In this document: one piece after another, positions 43,490 through 52,574 of the stretch
Layout of the letters: the number at the start of each line of letters is the position of its first letter
Position numbering within the stretch: position 1 is the stretch's first letter
DNA from: Pasteurella testudinis DSM 23072
GTDB taxonomy: Bacteria; Pseudomonadota; Gammaproteobacteria; Enterobacterales; Pasteurellaceae
NCBI RefSeq assembly: GCF_900176075.1
Contig: NZ_FWWV01000008.1
Location: forward strand, 1 to 64,000
DNA: 64,000 nt
Reading direction: 5' to 3'
Made by a program: the position numbers and the translations under genes
The notes under the pieces: model-generated
The model's database searches: none
The model's input: the letters and a program-made list of their open reading frames with translations, nothing else
What the model was told of the DNA's origin: nothing

Positions 43490-44884
43490 TTATTTTAAGC
43501 TGCCGACCATATCTTCCGGACGCACCCACTCGTCAAATTGTTCCGCAGTCACCAAACCGAGATTGATGGCTTCTTCTTTCAAGGTTGTGCCGTTTTTGTG
43601 CGCGGTTTTGGCGATTTTCGCCGCATTTTCATACCCGATATGCGTGTTAAGTGCGGTCACCAACATCAATGAATTTTGCAATTGCATTTGAATGCGAGGG
43701 TGGTTAGGCTCGATACCGACCGCACAATGCTCGTCGAAAGATACACAGGCGTCCGCCAACAGTTGCGCCGATTGCAGGAAGTTTGCCGCCATCACCGGTT
43801 TGAACACGTTCAATTGGAAATGCCCTTGCGTACCGGCGAAAGAGATGGTGGTGTCGTTACCCAACACTTGCGCGCACACCATGGTCAAGGCTTCGCATTG
43901 GGTCGGGTTGACTTTGCCCGGCATAATGGAAGAGCCCGGCTCGTTTTCAGGAATCAAAATTTCGCCGATACCGGAACGCGGACCGGAAGCCAATAACCGA
44001 ATATCGTTGGCGATTTTGTACAAGGAAACCGCCAATTGTTTTAACGCACCGTGGGTTTCCACAATCGCATCATGGGTTGCCAACGCTTCGAATTTGTTTT
44101 GTGCGGTTACAAACGGCAAGCCGGTGAATTTGGCGATATATTCCGCCACTTTCACGTCATAACCTTGCGGCGTATTTAAGCCGGTGCCGACCGCGGTGCC
44201 GCCCAGCGCCAATTCCGCCAAGTGCGGTAGCGTGTTTTTCAGCGCTTTCAGACCGAACTCCAGTTGTGCCGCGTAAGCGGAAAACTCTTGTCCCAAGGTC
44301 AGCGGCGTTGCGTCCATTAAATGCGTACGCCCGATTTTCACCACATCTTTAAACGCCGCCGCTTTTTCAGCGAAGGTTTTTTGCAGGCGTTCGACGCAAG
44401 GAATGGTGGTTTCCACCACTTTTTTGTAAGCGGCGATGTGCATGGCGGTCGGATAAGTGTCGTTGGAGGATTGCGATTTGTTCACATCGTCATTCGGGTG
44501 AATGATACTTTTTTCACCCAATTTGCCGCCGTTTAACACATGCGCACGGTTAGACACCACTTCGTTCACGTTCATATTGGACTGTGTGCCGGAACCGGTT
44601 TGCCAAATGACTAACGGGAATTGCTCGTCCAGTTGTCCGGCTAAAATTTCATCACAGGCTTGTCCGATCAAGTCGCGTTTTTCTACCGGTAATACGCCTA
44701 AATCGGTGTTGGCGAATGCAGCGGCTTTTTTCAGATAACCGAAAGCTTCGATGATTTCATGCGGCATGGAAGCGGCAGGACCGATTTTAAAATTATTGCG
44801 TGAACGCTCGGTTTGCGCCGCCCAATATTTGTCCGCCGGAACTTGAACTTCACCCATAGTGTCTTTTTCAATACGAAATGTCAT
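43490..44884 (-). CDS. fumC: Class II fumarate hydratase
   Basis: 464 residues, the standard length of FumC. The signature [11 protein letters not shown] is present, as are [12 protein letters not shown] and the C-terminal domain. It converts fumarate and malate reversibly without an iron-sulfur centre, so it works under oxidative conditions. It is a single gene with its own terminator. CRP-like and FNR-like sites lie upstream (listed separately). Confidence 0.97.
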   Translation of the reverse strand: MTFRIEKDTMGEVQVPADKYWAAQTERSRNNFKIGPAASMPHEIIEAFGYLKKAAAFANTDLGVLPVEKRDLIGQACDEILAGQLDEQFPLVIWQTGSGTQSNMNVNEVVSNRAHVLNGGKLGEKSIIHPNDDVNKSQSSNDTYPTAMHIAAYKKVVETTIPCVERLQKTFAEKAAAFKDVVKIGRTHLMDATPLTLGQEFSAYAAQLEFGLKALKNTLPHLAELALGGTAVGTGLNTPQGYDVKVAEYIAKFTGLPFVTAQNKFEALATHDAIVETHGALKQLAVSLYKIANDIRLLASGPRSGIGEILIPENEPGSSIMPGKVNPTQCEALTMVCAQVLGNDTTISFAGTQGHFQLNVFKPVMAANFLQSAQLLADACVSFDEHCAVGIEPNHPRIQMQLQNSLMLVTALNTHIGYENAAKIAKTAHKNGTTLKEEAINLGLVTAEQFDEWVRPEDMVGSLK

Positions 44885-44962
44885 AGTAAATTTCCTCTGT
44901 TTTATAAAATAGATAACGCTAAAATTTTAACATTACTACCTCTTAAGTGGAATGCGCAGGCT

Positions 44963-44976
44963 ATGATCTACATCAT
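44963..44976. promoter_or_regulatory. FNR-like palindrome upstream of fumC
   Basis: ATGATCTACATCAT is a perfect inverted repeat of the form NTGAT-N4-ATCAN. It differs from the FNR consensus only at the two outermost bases. It lies about 80 bases before the fumC start. Confidence 0.45.
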
Positions 44977-44990
44977 GACAAATGAAGTTT

Positions 44991-45006
44991 TGTGAAGGAA
45001 GTCACG
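44991..45006. promoter_or_regulatory. CRP-like site upstream of fumC
   Basis: TGTGA-N6-TCACG matches the CRP core with one mismatch in the right half. It lies 15 bases beyond the FNR-like palindrome, about 107 bases before the fumC start. Confidence 0.5.
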
Positions 45007-45019
45007 AAGTTTTGACGGA

Positions 45020-45040
45020 AAGGGCGATGGAGTCGCCCTT
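45020..45040 (-). terminator. Hairpin downstream of the mutarotase gene
   Basis: Arms AAGGGCGA and TCGCCCTT enclose a 5-base loop. It lies about 20 bases after the stop of the mutarotase gene. A long T run is not present. Confidence 0.6.
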
Positions 45041-45057
45041 GAACCCATTTATCGAAT

Positions 45058-45879
45058 TTATCGTACTAAACGAATAACCGCTTGCACGCTTTCACCTTGT
45101 TTTAAACCCTGGCTAATCCGTGATGTTTCCACGCAAAGCATAGATTTATAACCGTTTTCTGACATGCTGGAGGTTTTTTTGTGCCACGGATTCCACACCA
45201 CAATGTCCGAGGCGTTATGATGTTCGATCTCAATCGTGCGCTGTTGCGCTGCGTCTTCAATTCGGCTAAGCGGATTTTCCACTGAATAGATGCAATCGGT
45301 TTCCTGCGTGAATTGGCGCGGCGAAGGTATGTTTTCTTGCTGATTATTCAATGTGTTAAGTGCGGTTGTTGGCAAACCGTGCAACGTGGTTTGCGCAATA
45401 TCGCCGATTTTAAAATAGCTGTGCAGTGCCAGCTGCGCTTCTTGTTCGCCATAGTGCGTGAAAGTTAAGGCGCATTCGCCGCTAAACACCATTTTCAGCT
45501 CGGCTTCAACGAGATGATTGTCGTCATACAGCGTGAAGGTGAGTTCGGCTTTGTTATCGCTGATTTGCCATTGACTGAGTTGCCACAAGGTAATGCGTGC
45601 ATAGCCGTGTGCCGGTGTGCCGTAATCTTTAAACCACGGATAACAAACCGGCACGCCGCCGCGAATCGCACTGCCCGATTTAAACGGTTCGATTTCGCTC
45701 AACCAAAAAATATCCTGTGCGGCAAAGTGCGGTTGCCAACTGAGCAAATGTGCGCCTTGCAAGGCTACCGTCGCTTTGCCAATCGGGTGATCCAATACGA
45801 TAACCGGAATTTCATTGAGTTGTTGCAAAGAAAGATTGGGGTGAATTTGTTGCAGCAGTTGCATGGATTGGAGTGACAT
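45058..45879 (-). CDS. D-hexose-6-phosphate mutarotase (YeaD type)
   Basis: 273 residues, aldose-1-epimerase superfamily. Residues in PVCYPWFKDYGTPAHGYARI and FTHYGEQEAQLALHSYFKIGD hold the conserved His/Glu region of the YeaD group, and VVWNPWHKK and MLCVETSRIS close the barrel. These enzymes interconvert alpha and beta forms of glucose-6-phosphate and related sugars in the cytoplasm. H. influenzae has the same protein (HI1317, from memory). Confidence 0.9.
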   Translation of the reverse strand: MSLQSMQLLQQIHPNLSLQQLNEIPVIVLDHPIGKATVALQGAHLLSWQPHFAAQDIFWLSEIEPFKSGSAIRGGVPVCYPWFKDYGTPAHGYARITLWQLSQWQISDNKAELTFTLYDDNHLVEAELKMVFSGECALTFTHYGEQEAQLALHSYFKIGDIAQTTLHGLPTTALNTLNNQQENIPSPRQFTQETDCIYSVENPLSRIEDAAQQRTIEIEHHNASDIVVWNPWHKKTSSMSENGYKSMLCVETSRISQGLKQGESVQAVIRLVR

Positions 45880-45896
45880 GGTGTAGTCCTTTGGAT

Positions 45897-46193
45897 TTAG
45901 TTATAAGTAATATGTAGTTTGGTTTCCATTTGTTGATGCAAAATTCTTACCACAAAAATATCATTTTGACGCACACGATAGAAAATCATATGTTGTTGGT
46001 GGGGAAAACGCATTATAGGATTTCCCATTAAGTCAGTATATTTCTTACCGATAAGAGGCGAGTCTGCAAGGGTGTTTAGCGTATTTTCGAGCGATGCGGC
46101 ATAGGAATCAGCTTGGGCTGCTCCAAAATGATTTTCGGTGTAATCCAAAATATTAAGAAAATCACGATGGGCGAGAGCAGATAATTTATACAC
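45897..46193 (-). CDS. parE: ParE/RelE-family toxin
   Basis: 98 residues. The fold is typical of RelE/ParE toxins: LSALAHRDFLNILDYTENHFG at the start, PLIGKKYTDLMGNPIMRFP in the middle and the end HMIFYRVRQNDIFVVRILHQQM. It probably acts on gyrase (ParE type) rather than on mRNA, but the target cannot be read from sequence. The start overlaps the antitoxin by 8 bases, as usual for such pairs. Confidence 0.9.
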   Translation of the reverse strand: MYKLSALAHRDFLNILDYTENHFGAAQADSYAASLENTLNTLADSPLIGKKYTDLMGNPIMRFPHQQHMIFYRVRQNDIFVVRILHQQMETKLHITYN

Positions 46194-46428
46194 AGCGCAT
46201 TGCTCTCTTTTCTGCCATAATTTCCGATATGGTCAGATCGCATTCGCCACTTAATTCACCGGCAATCAGCGCATTACGAATCGCTTCATTTGTTGATTCT
46301 TGCTCTTCTAACAGGCGAAGTGCGGTGCGCATTACTTCACTGGTTGAGCCGTAGCGACCGGATTCGACCATGCGCGTGATAAAATCGTTGAGTGGTTCCC
46401 CAAGAGTAACGCTGGTTGTGCGAGCCAT
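46186..46428 (-). CDS. parD: ParD-family antitoxin
   Basis: 80 residues from the ATG at 46428, with AAGGATC as ribosome site. A longer frame to 46461 starts inside the operator palindrome and lacks a good site. The N-terminal ribbon-helix-helix is visible (TTSVTLGEPLNDFITRMVESGRYGSTSEVMRTALRLLEE). The C-terminal half would bind and block the toxin. It is the first gene of the two-gene unit. Confidence 0.9.
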   Translation of the reverse strand: MARTTSVTLGEPLNDFITRMVESGRYGSTSEVMRTALRLLEEQESTNEAIRNALIAGELSGECDLTISEIMAEKRAMRCV

Positions 46429-46438
46429 AATCTGATCC

Positions 46439-46463
46439 TTTTGTGTGATTAATTCACACAAAA
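46439..46463. promoter_or_regulatory. Palindromic operator before parDE
   Basis: Perfect 10-base arms TTTTGTGTGA and TCACACAAAA are separated by TTAAT. The site ends 11 bases before the parD start. ParD proteins normally repress their own operon through such palindromes. The 5-base spacing between the TGTGA and TCACA cores is one short for CRP. Confidence 0.75.
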
Positions 46464-46492
46464 GATAACAGATTTAGATAAATCTTCAAGTC

Positions 46493-47044
46493 TTATTTTG
46501 ATTTTGCCCAAGCAGGTTCACTTGCCAACACCTTGGCATAAATCGGACAGTCCGGTTGGTGCGCACCCGACAGGTAGCCGGTGCTCATCAGAAATTCATT
46601 GACGATTTCACCGCCGACAAATTTAAACTGCTTTTTGAACAGTTTGACCCAATCGGCGAGGGCACGGGGGTGATGGTGGTCGAGCCAGTTTTTAAACGAG
46701 CCGTACTGTTGCTGCAATTGCAGAATTTGATTGGCGTTATAAATGGCGGCGTTAACTTTCAACTTATTGCGTACAATGCCAGCATCGTTTAACAACCGCA
46801 CTTTGTCGCTTTCGCCGTAAGCCGCCACGGTGGCGATATTGAATTGATTGTAGGCTTGGCGGAAATTTTGCTGCTTTTTCAACATTAGCGTCCAGCTCAA
46901 TCCAGCTTGATTGATTTCCAACACCAAGCGTTCGAACAACTCGTTGTCATCGATAATCGGGTAGCCGTAATGGTGGTCGTGATAGCGTTTGTTCAGCTCG
47001 TCTTGATCGGCGGTTAAGTTGTTGACGTAATCACAATAACTCAT
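46493..47044 (-). CDS. tag: DNA-3-methyladenine glycosylase I
   Basis: 183 residues, typical for Tag. It shows the family segments YHDHHYGYPIIDDNELFERLVLEINQAGLSW and the zinc site region with Cys3 and the end TGYLSGAHQPDC. It excises 3-methyladenine from alkylated DNA. It lies just after the parDE operator region and 23 bases after the small unknown gene in the same direction. Confidence 0.95.
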   Translation of the reverse strand: MSYCDYVNNLTADQDELNKRYHDHHYGYPIIDDNELFERLVLEINQAGLSWTLMLKKQQNFRQAYNQFNIATVAAYGESDKVRLLNDAGIVRNKLKVNAAIYNANQILQLQQQYGSFKNWLDHHHPRALADWVKLFKKQFKFVGGEIVNEFLMSTGYLSGAHQPDCPIYAKVLASEPAWAKSK

Positions 47045-47066
47045 GGTTTTTCCTTATAGTGTAAGG

Positions 47067-47402
47067 CTACATACAACCGCCGCAGCTGCCGCAACGCCAA
47101 TCTTCTTGATTGACGGCTTGATAGAAATAGTGGAAATGTTCTTCGTCCAGCGGCACGTTGGAAGTGACAAACACATCCGCCAGCCAGTCGGCATTTTCAA
47201 TAATCCACTCGTCTTCATACAGCCCTTCGCGAAACAGCTCCTCTTCCGGATCCATAAAACTATAGATACCGTTCGTGCCCATATCGTGTTCGCGTTTTTG
47301 TTCGGGCAAGACTAGCGGCAGCCCTTGATAACTGATTTCCCAGTGCCCGAGGCAAAGCGTGTTGCCGACCGCCGTCCAACGGGCATGAAACGGATTAGAC
47401 AT
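47067..47402 (-). CDS. Small conserved-looking protein of unknown function
   Basis: 111 residues, acidic, no signal peptide or membrane helix. It opens FHARWTAVGNTLCLGHWEISYQGLPLVLPEQ and ends in WRCGSCGGCM, a Cys/Gly cluster of three cysteines in the last eight residues that could bind metal. I do not recognise the family. It lies between tag and cmoB, on the same strand. Confidence 0.7.
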   Translation of the reverse strand: MSNPFHARWTAVGNTLCLGHWEISYQGLPLVLPEQKREHDMGTNGIYSFMDPEEELFREGLYEDEWIIENADWLADVFVTSNVPLDEEHFHYFYQAVNQEDWRCGSCGGCM

Positions 47403-47502
47403 TATAGCGTACTCTTATCTAACAAAAATTGACCAATATCTTACGCCTGTCAAAGGAAATGTTAATGCCGAATAGTGGGTATTTTTTATCAGCAACATTA
47501 GC

Positions 47503-48468
47503 TTATTTATTTGCCAAGATAACCGCTCTTTTCGGCGCAGGATAGCCCTCGAGGGTTTTGCCGTGGTCGTTTGGATCGAGGAAGTCGATGAGCGATTCGT
47601 TTTCCAGCCATTCGGTTTTGCGTTGTTCTTCCAACGAAGTGATTTCGACATCAACACAACGTACATTGCGGAAACCGCACTTTTCCAACCAGTTGATTAA
47701 CGCCGCCACCGACGGAATAAAATAGACGTTTTTCATTTTGGCGTAGCGATCTTGCGGCACCAACACCGTATTGACATCGCCGTCAATTACCAGCGTTTCC
47801 AACACCAGCTCACCGCCTTTCACTAACTGATCTTTCAGTTGGCTGAGGTGATCGAGCGGTGATTTGCGGTGATAGAGTACGCCCATCGAAAACACGGTAT
47901 CAAACGCCGCCAGCGGCTGCATTTGCTCGATGCCCAACGGGATTAAATGCGCACGGCGGTCATTGTTGAGCAGCTTGCGCACCGCTTCGAACTGGCATAA
48001 AAACAGCTCGGTCGGATCAATCCCGACCACAATGTTCGCGCCCTCGCCGACCATGCGCCACATATGATAACCGCTGCCGCAGCCGACATCTAAAATCGTA
48101 CGATCTTGCAGCGGTGCCAAGTGCGGTAGCACCCGATCCCATTTAAAATCGGAGCGCCATTCGCAGTCGATGTGAATGCCGTGCAGGTGATACGGCCCTT
48201 TGCGCCACGGCATGAGTTGTTTTAAATGGTAGATGATCCGTTGCCGTTCGCCGTCGGTAAGCGCTTGGCTCGGCACGGCTTCGACCGCACTTTGCAAATT
48301 CAGCCGCTGCGCTTGCAATGCAGGCAGAAAATCAATCACTTTCGCCCATTTTGCGTATTCGCCGTGCGCATTTTTTTGCCACTGGCTGAGTTGCAGCGGC
48401 AGGGTTTGCAGCCAATCCGACAAATTGGATTGGGCGATTTGTTGATAAAACGGACGAAAATCAATCAT
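47503..48468 (-). CDS. cmoB: tRNA U34 carboxymethyltransferase
   Basis: 321 residues, near the E. coli length of 323. A SAM-fold motif [16 protein letters not shown] lies near residues 124-139. [23 protein letters not shown] matches the CmoB signature. It uses carboxy-SAM made by CmoA to form cmo5U34 in wobble position of tRNAs. cmoA follows upstream in the same direction, with 33 bases between the two genes. Confidence 0.95.
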   Translation of the reverse strand: MIDFRPFYQQIAQSNLSDWLQTLPLQLSQWQKNAHGEYAKWAKVIDFLPALQAQRLNLQSAVEAVPSQALTDGERQRIIYHLKQLMPWRKGPYHLHGIHIDCEWRSDFKWDRVLPHLAPLQDRTILDVGCGSGYHMWRMVGEGANIVVGIDPTELFLCQFEAVRKLLNNDRRAHLIPLGIEQMQPLAAFDTVFSMGVLYHRKSPLDHLSQLKDQLVKGGELVLETLVIDGDVNTVLVPQDRYAKMKNVYFIPSVAALINWLEKCGFRNVRCVDVEITSLEEQRKTEWLENESLIDFLDPNDHGKTLEGYPAPKRAVILANK

Positions 48469-48501
48469 GGTATTTCTCTATTTTTTATTGCTCTTATTTT
48501 A

Positions 48502-49353
<852 letters not shown>

Positions 49354-49387
49354 TCATTTGTATTTGGTTGATAATTGGGAAAATAGT

Positions 49388-51088
49388 ATGAAAAAATCGG
49401 TTTTGGCAGCGAGTGTGATCGGGGCGTTAGCGGCGGCTTGGTTAGGTGGAACTTGGTATAGCGGAAAAATGTTGCAAGCGCAATACGCCACTCAAATCGA
49501 GGAGATCAATAAAACAATCGGATTTTATCTGCCGCCGAGCGGTGAAGTGACGATCCGATACCAAAATATCAGCTACCAACGCGGATTTTTCAGTGCTGAG
49601 ATTCAGGATAAATTGGTGTTGAGCGATAAAGACGGGCAGAAGGAAATGTTGTTGGACAGCACGATTCAGCACGGGCCTTTGCCGTTAGCGAATTTAGCCA
49701 AATTCAATTTAACGCCGGTACTGGCGACCGGCAGTGCCAAATTGGGTGAGAATGCGTGGGTTAAGCCATGGTTTGAGTTAAGCAAAGGACAAAACCCGCT
49801 GACCGCCGATTTTAGCATTGGTTACCACGATCGGATTGTGTCGCAAATCCGCATTGCGGCACTGGAATACCTTAAAGATAATATCATGTTCAATATGAGC
49901 GAGGTGGTGATTGATTCCGACACCAACCTGCAAGGGATTGGCGATGTTAAGCTGAACTGGGATCGCCTTTCCTTCACGGAAAAGGCGGATAATGAAAATT
50001 CATTTGAAAACAGAACGTTGCGGGTTGACGGGATAACGCTGGATAGCGCGTTGCAACCGACCCCGTGGCAAGATCTGGCCGTGGGCACTCAAACTTTAGC
50101 GATCAAAGCAATGGCATTGGACATTCAACTGACCGAGCAAAGCGACAGTTACGCCGAGCCGATTGATATTAAGCTGCACGAGTTGGTGCTTACCGGTGAG
50201 AGCAAGCTCAGCGACGGTTTCTTTGATGTGCTGTTTCAATTCAATTTGGATAAAATTCTGCTGCTGAATAAGCATGATTTAGGCAAATTATACTTTGATG
50301 TTGCGCTGAAACATGTGGACGGGCAGGCGCTCAATGACTTGACCGATGCGTTCAACGCGCCTCCGGTTGACGGACAAATGGCGCCTGCGCAATACGAAAA
50401 AGCGCAAAGTGCGGTGTCTACGCTGTTAGAGAAAACGCCGGAATTGCAGTTTTCACCGCTGGCGTGGCGTAACAGTGGCGGCATCAGTCGGTTAAATCTG
50501 GATTTGGGAATACATTTTCCCAAGACAGATGACACGGATGAAATAACAACTTCGGCGCTATTGCAATATTTGTCTAAATTTGACTTTAATGCGGAGATCG
50601 ACAAAAAAATGTTGCAGCAATTGTTGACCCAGATTGCCAGCATTAGAAATGAAATGGAACAAAATGGACTGCCACCGGAACAAGCCGCGCAAGAGGCGGA
50701 CGAAAGCTATCGAGATCTGTTGCAACAGTTAGCCGAAAGCGGTTTATTTATTGAAACGCCGGACGCTTTCAGCGCAAAAGCATGGCTGGAAAATGGGCAG
50801 TTAACATATAACGGCGAAGTCGTGGCGCAGGAAACGCTCGATCAAGCCGTCCTGACCGCACTTTTTGTGTTTGCGCAAGCGTTCTATAGCGACAGTGATG
50901 ATGAGTATTATGATTCGCTGTATGACGAAAGCGACGGCGAAGCGGCGGCATTTGGTGAAGAGGACGGCGAACTGTTTTTACCGAGCGACGAATACGATTT
51001 ATCCATTCCCGATTTATCGCCGTCCGATTTGGAAGGCTTGCCGCCGGTCATACCGCAACATATGCCGCAACACATACCGCAGCAATAG
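49388..51088 (+). CDS. YdgA-like (DUF945) exported or anchored protein
   Basis: 566 residues from the ATG at 49388. An upstream start at 49337 is less likely because the signal-like segment MKKSVLAASVIGALAAAWLGGTW begins here. The following region (AQYATQIEEINKTIGFYLPPSGEVTIRYQNISYQRGFFSAE) is the DUF945/YdgA pattern. The segment near residues 505-545 is very acidic (DSDDEYYDSLYDESDGE), and the end is a Pro/His/Gln-rich run (IPQHMPQHIPQQ). The function is unknown. It is probably anchored in the inner membrane and faces the periplasm. Confidence 0.82.
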   Translation: MKKSVLAASVIGALAAAWLGGTWYSGKMLQAQYATQIEEINKTIGFYLPPSGEVTIRYQNISYQRGFFSAEIQDKLVLSDKDGQKEMLLDSTIQHGPLPLANLAKFNLTPVLATGSAKLGENAWVKPWFELSKGQNPLTADFSIGYHDRIVSQIRIAALEYLKDNIMFNMSEVVIDSDTNLQGIGDVKLNWDRLSFTEKADNENSFENRTLRVDGITLDSALQPTPWQDLAVGTQTLAIKAMALDIQLTEQSDSYAEPIDIKLHELVLTGESKLSDGFFDVLFQFNLDKILLLNKHDLGKLYFDVALKHVDGQALNDLTDAFNAPPVDGQMAPAQYEKAQSAVSTLLEKTPELQFSPLAWRNSGGISRLNLDLGIHFPKTDDTDEITTSALLQYLSKFDFNAEIDKKMLQQLLTQIASIRNEMEQNGLPPEQAAQEADESYRDLLQQLAESGLFIETPDAFSAKAWLENGQLTYNGEVVAQETLDQAVLTALFVFAQAFYSDSDDEYYDSLYDESDGEAAAFGEEDGELFLPSDEYDLSIPDLSPSDLEGLPPVIPQHMPQHIPQQ

Positions 51089-51100
51089 TTTCGGCGCGCG

Positions 51101-51123
51101 AAGTGCGGTTTTTGACCGCACTT
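51101..51123. terminator. Tight inverted uptake-sequence pair after the YdgA-like gene
   Basis: AAGTGCGGT (51101-51109) and ACCGCACTT (51115-51123) enclose a 5-base loop. It lies 12 bases after the stop. Only a short T-rich loop follows, so termination strength is unclear. Confidence 0.7.
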
Positions 51124-51178
51124 ATACGTTAACGCAAAGCATAACAGTCCGTAAAAGCATAAATAATAATTTAATGTC

Positions 51179-51209
51179 ATTTGAAAACGGTTTTTCAAAT
51201 AACTATACT
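51179..51209 (+). promoter_or_regulatory. Porin promoter overlapped by a palindrome
   Basis: TTGAAA (51181-51186), 17 bases, and TATACT (51204-51209) form a good sigma-70 promoter. A perfect inverted repeat ATTTGAAAA-CGGT-TTTTCAAAT (51179-51200) covers the -35 box and spacer, so a regulator dimer or a hairpin may act there. The porin start is 44 bases beyond. Confidence 0.6.
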
Positions 51210-51253
51210 TGGGCGCTCCAACTTAACCTAAGTTTATCAAGAGATTAAAATTT

Positions 51254-52387
51254 ATGAAGAAACTGACTTTAAGCGCAACTTTGCTGGCGTTAGCTGCCGG
51301 CTCTGCGCAGGCTTATACTGCTTTTGACAATGACGGCACTAAAATCGAATTGGACGGCTCGCTGCGTTTGAAATGGACCAGCACCTCAAATAAAACGGAA
51401 ACTGCGAATGGCGAAAGCAAAGAACATACCAATAGACCGGTGCAAAATAACGGTTCGCGCGCCGGTTTCAAACTCACCCAACAATTGGGCGGCGATTTTT
51501 ATGCCATTGGTCGAATGCAGTTCCGGGCGCGTGGGGCGGACAGTTACGGGCGTTCCGATTCGCAGCATGATTTCGATCATCTCTATACCCATTATGCGTT
51601 TGCCGGCTTCGGGCATAAAAAATACGGTGAATTGACCTATGGGAACCAACTCGCCTACACCGATTATGTCAAACAGACTGATTTGCCGAATACCTTAAGT
51701 ATTTCAGACGGTTATTACAACACCACCCAACGCAACTCGTTGCAGTATGTGTATAAAGGCGTGCCGGGGCTGACGTTGGCGGCGTTTTACGGTTTTGATT
51801 CCGATCGTAATGCTAATATGACCCAACGGGCAAACCGTCGCATCGACAGCTACGGCGGCGCGGCGATTTACAAATGGGAATTGGCGAACGGTCATAAAGT
51901 GACACTGGCGGCCGGCGCGGATCGCGAACGCTATGAAAACGCCAACGGCTCAAACTATAGTCGCGGCGTGTATTCTTTCGGTTCTGCCTATACCGTTTCC
52001 AATACCACCTTCGCTTTGGATTTGGATCAACGCATTATCGCCAATCAGCAAGCAAACAATGCCGGCGATATCCGCCGCACTACCGATCACGAAGTGCGTG
52101 CCGTGGTGTTCCACCGTTTGAATAAAGATTGGAATATTTACACCCAATACGGTTATCACACGACCAAAAGGGAAAGCGATACCTTGGCGCATTCCAAAGT
52201 CAAACGCGATAAATATATGCTCGGTACGGAATATGTCCTGCTGCATTCGAGCGCAGATCAGCCGTTTCGGGTAAAAACCTTCCTCGAAGGGCAATATGTG
52301 CGCGCCAGAACCTATAACGGCAGCGAGATAAAAACCCTTGAAAGCAAAGATAAAGTGGCTGTTATCGGCTTGCGGGTTTATTGGTAA
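51254..52387 (+). CDS. OmpP2-like outer membrane porin
   Basis: 377 residues with signal peptide MKKLTLSATLLALAAGSAQA (cleavage after residue 20). The mature part is built of amphipathic beta strands with exposed loops rich in Asn, Asp and Arg, and it ends in the C-terminal aromatic VIGLRVYW typical of BamA-inserted barrels. The start YTAFDNDGTKIELDGSLRLKW resembles H. influenzae P2 porins. It forms a trimeric general pore. It has its own promoter and terminator. Confidence 0.9.
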   Translation: MKKLTLSATLLALAAGSAQAYTAFDNDGTKIELDGSLRLKWTSTSNKTETANGESKEHTNRPVQNNGSRAGFKLTQQLGGDFYAIGRMQFRARGADSYGRSDSQHDFDHLYTHYAFAGFGHKKYGELTYGNQLAYTDYVKQTDLPNTLSISDGYYNTTQRNSLQYVYKGVPGLTLAAFYGFDSDRNANMTQRANRRIDSYGGAAIYKWELANGHKVTLAAGADRERYENANGSNYSRGVYSFGSAYTVSNTTFALDLDQRIIANQQANNAGDIRRTTDHEVRAVVFHRLNKDWNIYTQYGYHTTKRESDTLAHSKVKRDKYMLGTEYVLLHSSADQPFRVKTFLEGQYVRARTYNGSEIKTLESKDKVAVIGLRVYW

Positions 52388-52392
52388 TCGTT

Positions 52393-52418
52393 AAGGGCGG
52401 AGCGTGTTCCGCCCTTTT
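52393..52418 (+). terminator. Terminator of the porin gene
   Basis: Arms AAGGGCGGA (52393-52401) and TCCGCCCTT (52408-52416) with a 6-base loop, followed by TT. Confidence 0.85.
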
Positions 52419-52574
52419 GCCGACAGCATAAAAAACCGCACTTTGCTTGATTCAAACCGGTTTTACCCTCCGCTCGATAAACAAGTTCATTCCCTGTTAA
52501 AATTCCGCTATAATTCGCCAATTCACTATTATCATACAGACAAATAACCAGAATAAATCAGCAAGGAACAGATT

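Noticed and set aside
46439-46463. CRP site reading of the parDE palindrome
   Set aside because: The spacing between the TGTGA and TCACA halves is five bases, not six, and the site stands where a ParD operator is expected.
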